A DNA stretch of 18,721 nt, from positions 1 through 18,721 of the forward strand of contig DGOW01000078.1 in assembly GCA_002390225.1 (NCBI GenBank), written 5' to 3'. The notes beneath the pieces are model-generated. The model made no database searches. It saw only the letters and a program-made list of their open reading frames with translations, and was not told the origin of the DNA. Within the stretch, counting starts at the first letter, position 1, and the number at the start of each line of letters is the position of its first letter. A program made the translations under genes and the position numbers. This document shows positions 13,052-18,721 of this stretch, one piece after another. This DNA comes from Gemmatimonadales bacterium UBA4456 (GTDB taxonomy: Bacteria; Gemmatimonadota; Gemmatimonadetes; Longimicrobiales; Gaopeijiaceae).

Positions 13052-13320
13052 TCGGGGTCGTCCGATTGTACCAGACGGCGGTTTCCCCGTGGACGTCGGC
13101 ATCTTGCCGGTTCACGCCGACGTGTTCGTCATACGCCATCGAAGCGCTTCAACTGCACGGGGTACGTCACGGAGGCTGGCTCGCGATTCGGCGAATCGGC
13201 CGCTGTCATCCATGGGGCGGGCACGGTTTCGACCCGGTGCCCGGCCCACATACTCATGAACATCGGACGCTCGAGGATCGTACCGAGAGAGTCCGGCTCA
13301 ATCATTTGACGTGCCGATGA
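13030..13320 (+). CDS. yidD: YidD membrane protein insertion efficiency factor
   Basis: A small membrane-associated protein (96 residues) that assists YidC-dependent insertion. The family pattern is intact: LLIGVVRLYQTAVSPW, then CRFTPTCSSYAIEALQLHG with its cysteines and the CSxYAxEA motif, then GWLAIRRIGRCHPWGGHGFDPVP. The start is GTG at 13030 (a second GTG follows at 13033), with GGAGG only one to four bases upstream, inside the end of rnpA. It overlaps rnpA by 22 bases. Its TGA overlaps the yidC ATG as ATGA, so the three genes are translationally coupled. The C-terminal tail after FDPVPGP is longer and more charged than in short homologues. Confidence 0.95.
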   Translation: MVLRQLLIGVVRLYQTAVSPWTSASCRFTPTCSSYAIEALQLHGVRHGGWLAIRRIGRCHPWGGHGFDPVPGPHTHEHRTLEDRTERVRLNHLTCR

Positions 13321-15041
13321 AGACCGAAGCTCGCTTTCTGCTCGCCATTTCGCTGATGCTCGCGGTCCTCGTGGGGACGAATCAGCTCTTCCCTCCTCCC
13401 GCTGTGGAAGACGCCGGGGTAGTGGCGGACTCTGCAGGCCCCGTTACCACAGCCCCTTTGGGCCTCCCGGATGACGTTGCTGGGTCTACGCCTGCCACTG
13501 GTGCGCAGCCGACCGCTGCGGTGGATCAGGGGTTCGCTCAGGACGGGGAGCAGACGCCTCAGGTGGCGGCACTGGTAGACGTTGTGGTTGAAGGGCCGCG
13601 CTACCGGTACCGGTTCACGACTCTGGGCGCCCGGCTGACGTCGGGGGAGCTGCTTGAGTTCGGGGCAATCAACCGGGGCGGACCCGTTCAGGTGGTGCCC
13701 GATGGGGCCACACCGTACTTGGGTAGCAAGGTGGTTGTGGGCCAGGACACCGTAGACCTGTCCGGTGTGGCGTTCACCGTCGAGCCCGAAGAGGGGCTTC
13801 GTTTGAACTCTGGCGATGGGCCACAGACGCTCACCTTTGCATACGACCACCCAACGAGCGATTTCACGTTCAGGGTGGAGTATGCATTCGACCCGGATGC
13901 TTACACGGTTGGCGTTAGTGGGTCACTAGGCGGGGTCGATCGTGCGTTGCTGGTGACGGATCTCGGCGAGGGACTGGCGTACGCGGAGGCTGACTCGGCT
14001 CTTGAACAGAGGTCGATGGCCTACGTCTACAATCACCTGCAGGACGGGATCCGTTCGACCTTACTCGAGAAGGCTGACGCAGAGGTCGTAGAGGGGCCGC
14101 TGATCTGGGCAGCGTTGCGCAGCAAGTTCTTCGTCACAGCGGTGCTGTCGGGTTCTGCTGATGAAGTGGTGGATGACACGGAGTATCTCGGGGGTCTGCT
14201 TGTACGACCGGGGGAGCTGCCGGAGCGGGTCCGGATCGGAGCTGCCCGAACCGTGTCGGAGGGGGAGACGTACTCCTACCGACTGTTCGTGGGCCCACAG
14301 CAGTACGCGCTACTCTCGTCGCTGGGCGACGACATGCAGGAGGTGAACCCGTATGGGTGGCGCTTCTTCCGGCCGATCATTCGGCCGTTCGTGTCGATCA
14401 TCATGACTGTACTGACGTTCCTGCACACGCAGTTCAGCATGGGCTACGGGTGGGTCCTGATCGTCTTCGGGGTCATGATGCGCGTTGTGCTCTTCCCGCT
14501 GAACCACAAGGCAATGAAGGCGCAGCTCAGGAACATGGCTGTGCAGCCACTGGTGAAGCAGATCCAGGACAAGTACAAGGACAAGCCGGAGAAACTGCAG
14601 AAAGAGATGATGAAGCTGTACAAGGATCACGGCTTCAATCCTCTGGCAGGCTGTCTCCCGATGTTGCTTCCCTGGCCAGTGCTGATCGCGCTGTTCTTCG
14701 TGTTCCAAAATACGATCGAGCTGCGTGGCGTGCCGTTCCTATGGCTCCCCGACCTCTCCGCAAAGGATCCGTTCTACATCCTTCCGGTAGTGCTGGCGAT
14801 CTCCATGTTCCTCATGCAGTGGATCAGCTTGCGGTCGATTGACACGGACAACCCGCAGATGAAGATGATGATGTACATCATGCCCCCCATGATGCTCTTC
14901 ATCTTTATGAACCTCGCGAGTGGGCTGAATCTGTATTACGCGACGGCCAATATCGCTACGCTGCCTCAACAGATCTGGATCGCTCGAGAGCGCGCGCGTA
15001 TGAAGCAGGGTCCGCCACTCACGCTGACTGTTAGCGACTAA
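13317..15041 (+). CDS. yidC: membrane protein insertase YidC
   Basis: The inner-membrane insertase and chaperone that places proteins in the membrane alone or with SecYEG; 574 residues from ATG 13317. The first helix (about 5-25, FLLAISLMLAVLVGTNQLF) is followed by a low-complexity linker and a large periplasmic domain (about 75-340), the form seen in Gram-negative bacteria. The conserved core starts near 347 (GWRFFRPIIRPFVSIIM). It includes GYGWVLIVFGVMMRVVLFPL, the cytoplasmic loop of KAMKAQLRNMAVQP type, NPLAGCLPMLLPWPVLIALF and a final block ending ATLPQQIWI. A GTG two codons earlier is in frame, but the ATG overlapping the yidD stop is the natural start. mnmE follows after 27 bases. Confidence 0.97.
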   Translation: MKTEARFLLAISLMLAVLVGTNQLFPPPAVEDAGVVADSAGPVTTAPLGLPDDVAGSTPATGAQPTAAVDQGFAQDGEQTPQVAALVDVVVEGPRYRYRFTTLGARLTSGELLEFGAINRGGPVQVVPDGATPYLGSKVVVGQDTVDLSGVAFTVEPEEGLRLNSGDGPQTLTFAYDHPTSDFTFRVEYAFDPDAYTVGVSGSLGGVDRALLVTDLGEGLAYAEADSALEQRSMAYVYNHLQDGIRSTLLEKADAEVVEGPLIWAALRSKFFVTAVLSGSADEVVDDTEYLGGLLVRPGELPERVRIGAARTVSEGETYSYRLFVGPQQYALLSSLGDDMQEVNPYGWRFFRPIIRPFVSIIMTVLTFLHTQFSMGYGWVLIVFGVMMRVVLFPLNHKAMKAQLRNMAVQPLVKQIQDKYKDKPEKLQKEMMKLYKDHGFNPLAGCLPMLLPWPVLIALFFVFQNTIELRGVPFLWLPDLSAKDPFYILPVVLAISMFLMQWISLRSIDTDNPQMKMMMYIMPPMMLFIFMNLASGLNLYYATANIATLPQQIWIARERARMKQGPPLTLTVSD

Positions 15042-15068
15042 GCTGCGGCAGAGGGCCGGGTTGTCGAG

Positions 15069-16460
15069 ATGACGATGGACGTCGATACGATCGTATCGTT
15101 GTCGACGACTCCAGGGTTGGGGGCGCTCGCGGTGGTCCGGCTGAGTGGTCCGGAGGCCATGTCGGTTCTGGACGGGTTACTGACTCACGACGCTGGCATG
15201 CCTGCCGTCCGCACGGCCACGCTCCGTCGATTGCTGGATCCGGATACGGGTGACGTGATCGATGATGCGATAGTCACTCGGTATACGTCTCCGGCGAGCT
15301 ACACCGGGGAAGATATGGTGGAGCTGTCGTGTCATGGTGGGTGGTTGATTCCCGAACTGGTAGTCGACGCGTGTGAGCGCCAGGGTGCGCGCCGGGCCGA
15401 GCCAGGTGAGTTCACACGGCGAGCCTACCTCCGAGGCAAGCTGGACCTCATCCAGGCGGAGGCGATTGCGGATCTCATCCATGCGCGGAGCAGCGCAATG
15501 CACCGCGCGGCTCTGGTTCAGATGGAGCGAGGGCTGTCACGCAGGGTGTCCGAACTGCGAGGACGACTGATTCGGCTCGAGGCGTTACTCGCGCACCATG
15601 TGGATTTTCCAGAGGAAGATGAGCCTCCTGTGTCGATTGATGCGGTCATCGAGGAGGCTGGTGTGATGATCGGGGGCCTGGACTCGCTGCTTGCAACCGC
15701 GCCTGAGGGTGAACTCCTTCGCGAAGGAGCTCTGGCTGTTTTTGCTGGGCGCCCGAACGCAGGGAAGTCGTCCCTGTACAACGCGCTACTCGGAGAGCAG
15801 CGGGCTATCGTCACCGAGGAGCCCGGGACGACGCGGGACGCGCTGGAAGCGGTGGTCCAGATGGGCGGATTCCCGTTCCGACTGGTCGATACTGCGGGTC
15901 TACGCGAGCCCGCAGGACAGATTGAAGAGATGGGTATTGAGATTGCCAGGGGATACCTCGGTCGCGCCGACGCGGTTCTTTACTGCATCCCAGCCGACGA
16001 AGAGCCAAGCCCGGAGGATCTAGCGTTTCTGGATAAGCCAGCCGCAGCGCCAATTGTCCTCGTACGTACTAAGGCCGACCTCCATGCCGTGAAAGCGGAG
16101 GTCTCGGATCCTGCGGGCGAAGAGCGATCAGGGCGGCTTGCCGGTCATGTCGCTGTGTCGGTCGAGTCTGGTGCTGGACTGGAAAGACTGCGCCAGATTC
16201 TGCCGGAGCTCGTGTACAGGCGTATGGTTTCCTCCGAACCGGACATGCCGGTCATCACGCGGGCACGGCAGTCGCGTTCGATACGTCAGGCTCGTGAGGA
16301 GATAGAGGCGTTCCGCGAGGGCCTCGCTTCTGGTTTGCCGGCGGAGATTGCCGGGACGCATCTGCCCTCTGCGGAGTTGGCGCTCGAAGAGCTTCTCGGT
16401 ACGGTGACCGCCGACGACATCCTGGACGTCGTGTTCCGAGAGTTCTGCATCGGGAAGTGA
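15069..16460 (+). CDS. mnmE: tRNA modification GTPase MnmE
   Basis: MnmE works with MnmG to add the (carboxymethyl)aminomethyl group to U34 of certain tRNAs; 463 residues. It has an N-terminal folate-binding domain (IVSLSTTPGLGALAVVRLSG, later GEFTRRAYLRGKLDL) and a helical domain. The inserted G domain has a P-loop AGRPNAGKSS (226-235), switch EEPGTTRD (250-257), DTAG (274-277) and TKAD. The closing FCIGK (459-463) carries the invariant Cys. The MnmG partner gene lies two genes downstream. The ATG at 15069 and a second at 15075 are both possible starts. Confidence 0.97.
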   Translation: MTMDVDTIVSLSTTPGLGALAVVRLSGPEAMSVLDGLLTHDAGMPAVRTATLRRLLDPDTGDVIDDAIVTRYTSPASYTGEDMVELSCHGGWLIPELVVDACERQGARRAEPGEFTRRAYLRGKLDLIQAEAIADLIHARSSAMHRAALVQMERGLSRRVSELRGRLIRLEALLAHHVDFPEEDEPPVSIDAVIEEAGVMIGGLDSLLATAPEGELLREGALAVFAGRPNAGKSSLYNALLGEQRAIVTEEPGTTRDALEAVVQMGGFPFRLVDTAGLREPAGQIEEMGIEIARGYLGRADAVLYCIPADEEPSPEDLAFLDKPAAAPIVLVRTKADLHAVKAEVSDPAGEERSGRLAGHVAVSVESGAGLERLRQILPELVYRRMVSSEPDMPVITRARQSRSIRQAREEIEAFREGLASGLPAEIAGTHLPSAELALEELLGTVTADDILDVVFREFCIGK

Positions 16461-16465
16461 AAGTC

Positions 16466-16753
16466 ATGGAGGCAAAGGGAAGGCTTGAGGCCGCCGGGTC
16501 ACTGATCGCCGGTGGTGTCCACGGGGTCGGATTTCGTCGGTGGACGCTCAAGCGCGCACCGGCGCTTCATGCTGCGTGTAAGGTACGGACAGTGCCAGAT
16601 GGCTCAGTTGAAGTGGCGGTGCTGGGCCCACCTGGTGCCGTGAAAGAGTTGTGGGAGGATCTGGCGAGGGGCCCTCGGTTCGCCAGGGCCGATGGAATTG
16701 TCGAGATTCCGTGCTCACTCGATCCCGCTACGGTGGGCGTCTCCATCCTCTGA
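16466..16753 (+). CDS. acylphosphatase-like protein with altered active site
   Basis: A 95-residue protein with the acylphosphatase fold, a family that hydrolyses acyl phosphates. The phosphate-binding loop is present as AGGVHGVGFRRW, with the essential Arg at 24. In the second active-site element, normally 'V-x-N-x-x-D-G', the catalytic Asn is replaced by Thr (VRTVPDG, T42). The loop has H where most have Q. Activity may be weak or absent. The start is ATG 16466; a GTG at 16457 overlapping the mnmE stop is an alternative that adds three residues. It sits between mnmE and mnmG, with the next start only 11 bases past its stop, clearly in the same operon. Its role is unknown. Confidence 0.8.
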   Translation: MEAKGRLEAAGSLIAGGVHGVGFRRWTLKRAPALHAACKVRTVPDGSVEVAVLGPPGAVKELWEDLARGPRFARADGIVEIPCSLDPATVGVSIL

Positions 16754-16764
16754 CCTTCGGCCGC

Positions 16765-18639
16765 ATGCGTAGTCGCTACGACGTCATTGTTGTGGGAGGG
16801 GGTCACGCCGGGGTGGAAGCCGCAGCCGCGGCTGCTCGGGCCGGTGTTCAGACCCTCCTGATTTCACCCGATCTCTCGAGGATCGGGCAAATGAGCTGCA
16901 ACCCGGCGATCGGTGGCGTTGCGAAGGGTGTCGTGGCTCGCGAAGTAGATGCCCTGGGCGGGGTCATGGGCCAGGCAACGGATGCGTCCCGGATTCAGTT
17001 CCGTATGCTGAACCGTTCGAAGGGGCCGGCTGTTTGGGGTCCACGTGCCCAGTGCGATCGCGTGATGTATCCGGTCGTGGTGCGTCGCGTACTCGACGGC
17101 CTGTCCATGCTCGATCTCTTCCAGGAGATGGTCGCAGATCTGCTTGTCGAGGATGGGCGAGTTGTCGGTGTACGAACACGAGGGGGCCTCGAATTCATCG
17201 GCACATGCATCGTGATCACGACGGGAACGTTCCTGCGTGGCCGCATCCATGTTGGGGGAGAGGCCGGGGTAGAAGCCGGCCGGGCGGGAGAGGCTCCATC
17301 GGTTGAGCTGGCGGAAGGGCTGGAGCATCTGGGGCTGGAGGTGGCTCGCTTCAAGACGGGCACGCCGCCCCGAATTGACGGGCGCTCGGTTGATTTCGAT
17401 AAAACTGAACGCCAGGACGGCGATGATATGCCGTATCGATTCGCGGCTTATACGCGAGAAGTGATTCCCGCCCAGCGCCCGTGCTGGATTACGTACTCGG
17501 GTGATGGGTTGAAGGACGTCGTTACGAGGAACCTTCAGCGCAGCGCGCTCTACGGAGGGGAGATCGCGGGCCGCGGGCCGCGGTATTGTCCCTCGATTGA
17601 GGATAAGATCGTTCGATTCCCGAACGCGCCGCGCCATCAGATCTTCCTCGAGCCCGAGGGGCTCAATACGACTGAGCTCTACGTGAACGGACTTTCGACG
17701 TCACTTCCAGCGGAGGTGCAGCTCGAATTCCTGCGTACCATTCCAGGACTCGAGGATGTGCTGATGACGAAAGCCGGGTACGCGATCGAGTACGATTACT
17801 TCCCCCCGCATCAGCTCGACCACACTCTGGAGCTTCGCGCACATCCGGGGCTGTTTCTCGCAGGGCAGATCAACGGCACGACGGGATACGAAGAGGCGGC
17901 AGGGCAGGGAATCGTGGCCGGCATCAACGCTGCGCTTCGGGTTCGGGACGAAACGCCGTTGGTTCTCGAGCGGGATCAGGCGTATATCGGCGTCCTGATC
18001 GACGATTTGGTCACCCGTGGCGTGGACGAGCCCTACCGTCTGTTCACGTCTCGGGCCGAGTTCCGGCTCCTGCTGCGACAGGACAATGCTTCCCGACGTC
18101 TCGGGACTCTCGGAAAAGACCGAGGCTTGCTGACGGAGTCGCAAGTCGATGCACTCGATCGGAGGCTGGCTGAAGAGGATCGCGTTCTGGCTTGGTTCGG
18201 TCGAACGTCAGTCGGTCCGGACGAGGTTTCTGAGATCCTGAAAGAGGTCGACTCGAGCCCCATTCAGCAAAAGGTCCGTGCCGTAGACCTCCTGAAGCGC
18301 CCCCGGGTCAGTGCGCGCGCATTGATTGCGCTTGCAGATGAGCCGCCCACAGGGGAGCTCGGGGATGAGATCCTTGCAGCCGTCGAAGTTGAGCTGAAAT
18401 ACGTGGGATACGTCAAAAGGGAGCGCGAACGAGCGGCTCGCCTGAGAAATCAAGCCGACTTCGTCCTGGATGCCGACCTACCCTACGAAGACTTTGTGAC
18501 GGTCTCCTTCGAGGCCCGCGAGAAATTGAGTACGCGCCGGCCCGGTTCGCTCGCGCAGGCGGGTCGGATCCCCGGCGTGTCACCGGCAGACCTGCAGAAC
18601 CTCATGCTCGAGGTCAGGAGGCTGCGGGCCAGCGGCTGA
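16765..18639 (+). CDS. mnmG: tRNA uridine-5-carboxymethylaminomethyl modification enzyme MnmG (GidA)
   Basis: The FAD-dependent partner of MnmE in wobble-uridine modification; 624 residues, the family's usual length. The N-terminal dinucleotide-binding fold is YDVIVVGGGHAGVEAA (G11-x-G13-xx-G16). GxxSCNPAIGG-type sequence is visible as MSCNPAIGGVAKG. GTPPRIDGRSVDF, YCPSIEDKIVRF and the FLAGQINGTTGYEEAAGQG block follow, then the C-terminal SRAEFRLLLRQDNA and IPGVSPADL. I chose ATG 16765. The frame is open 38 codons further upstream but only overlaps the acylphosphatase gene. A parS site lies 58 bases past the stop, where rsmG and parA/parB often follow. Confidence 0.97.
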   Translation: MRSRYDVIVVGGGHAGVEAAAAAARAGVQTLLISPDLSRIGQMSCNPAIGGVAKGVVAREVDALGGVMGQATDASRIQFRMLNRSKGPAVWGPRAQCDRVMYPVVVRRVLDGLSMLDLFQEMVADLLVEDGRVVGVRTRGGLEFIGTCIVITTGTFLRGRIHVGGEAGVEAGRAGEAPSVELAEGLEHLGLEVARFKTGTPPRIDGRSVDFDKTERQDGDDMPYRFAAYTREVIPAQRPCWITYSGDGLKDVVTRNLQRSALYGGEIAGRGPRYCPSIEDKIVRFPNAPRHQIFLEPEGLNTTELYVNGLSTSLPAEVQLEFLRTIPGLEDVLMTKAGYAIEYDYFPPHQLDHTLELRAHPGLFLAGQINGTTGYEEAAGQGIVAGINAALRVRDETPLVLERDQAYIGVLIDDLVTRGVDEPYRLFTSRAEFRLLLRQDNASRRLGTLGKDRGLLTESQVDALDRRLAEEDRVLAWFGRTSVGPDEVSEILKEVDSSPIQQKVRAVDLLKRPRVSARALIALADEPPTGELGDEILAAVEVELKYVGYVKRERERAARLRNQADFVLDADLPYEDFVTVSFEAREKLSTRRPGSLAQAGRIPGVSPADLQNLMLEVRRLRASG

Positions 18640-18696
18640 GGTAGCGGGCGTACAATTGGGCTGGGCTGCTGCTAGATCACTGCTGTGTCACAAAAA

Positions 18697-18712
18697 CGTT
18701 TCACGTGAAACG
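18697..18712. promoter_or_regulatory. parS centromere-like site
   Basis: CGTTTCACGTGAAACG is a perfect 16-base palindrome. Its 14-base core, GTTTCACGTGAAAC, matches the inner part of the widely conserved chromosomal parS consensus (tGTTTCACGTGAAACa). It lies about 8 kb from the proposed oriC. This fits a ParB loading site for origin segregation. parA and parB are presumably just outside the window. Confidence 0.9.
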
Positions 18713-18721
18713 CAACCTGCG

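Noticed and set aside
16864..17637. 257-codon open frame on the minus strand
   Set aside because: Antisense to mnmG, which is unmistakable on the plus strand; no recognisable domain.
1..18721. CRISPR arrays, insertion sequences, tRNA or rRNA genes, prophage
   Set aside because: No spaced direct repeats, transposase motifs, cloverleaf or rRNA-like segments were seen on either strand.

Overview
This is a GC-rich bacterial chromosome segment carrying the replication-origin region. Landmarks are dnaA and dnaN, the block rpmH-rnpA-yidD-yidC-mnmE-acylphosphatase-mnmG, and a parS site at the right edge. YidC has the large periplasmic domain typical of Gram-negative bacteria. A six-helix membrane protein paired with a winged-helix regulator resembles a cassette I associate with Gemmatimonadota and Acidobacteriota. 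My best guess is an environmental Gemmatimonadota-like organism, but that assignment is inference.

Left part (1-5165), lipid metabolism. After the 3' end of an ABC-transporter ATPase gene and a small secreted protein comes a minus-strand operon: a PlsC-type acyltransferase, a TAM41/Mmp37-type phosphatidate cytidylyltransferase and a CDP-alcohol phosphatidyltransferase. Together they would take lysophosphatidate to phosphatidate, then CDP-diacylglycerol, then a phospholipid. Divergent from it are an acetoacetate-decarboxylase-like protein and a diacylglycerol-kinase-family lipid kinase, which could supply phosphatidate to the same route.

Middle part (5166-9345). A membrane protein/winged-helix pair is followed closely by a cis-prenyltransferase (UppS family). 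A second membrane protein lies on the other strand. The two membrane-protein genes share a near-identical inverted-repeat operator. Around the second one are stretches that look like decayed genes, one a CaCA antiporter remnant and one a LuxR-type HTH remnant. Then come a 4HBT thioesterase and pyrE; the pyrE start lies in a perfect 28-bp tandem duplication.

Right part (9345-18721), replication and housekeeping. dnaA and dnaN run leftward. The 291-bp spacer between them has DnaA boxes, a G-run, four TAG trinucleotides and an AT-rich stretch, the order expected of a bacterial basal unwinding system, so I place oriC there. dnaA diverges from rpmH. The rnpA frame has no ordinary start codon downstream of rpmH. 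It is open from an ATG 19 bases upstream of the rpmH start, so rpmH may be nested entirely inside rnpA in another frame, as described for Thermus. yidD, yidC, mnmE, an acylphosphatase-like gene and mnmG follow with short gaps or overlaps, and a parS palindrome lies just past mnmG.

No tRNA, rRNA, CRISPR array, insertion sequence or prophage gene was recognised.
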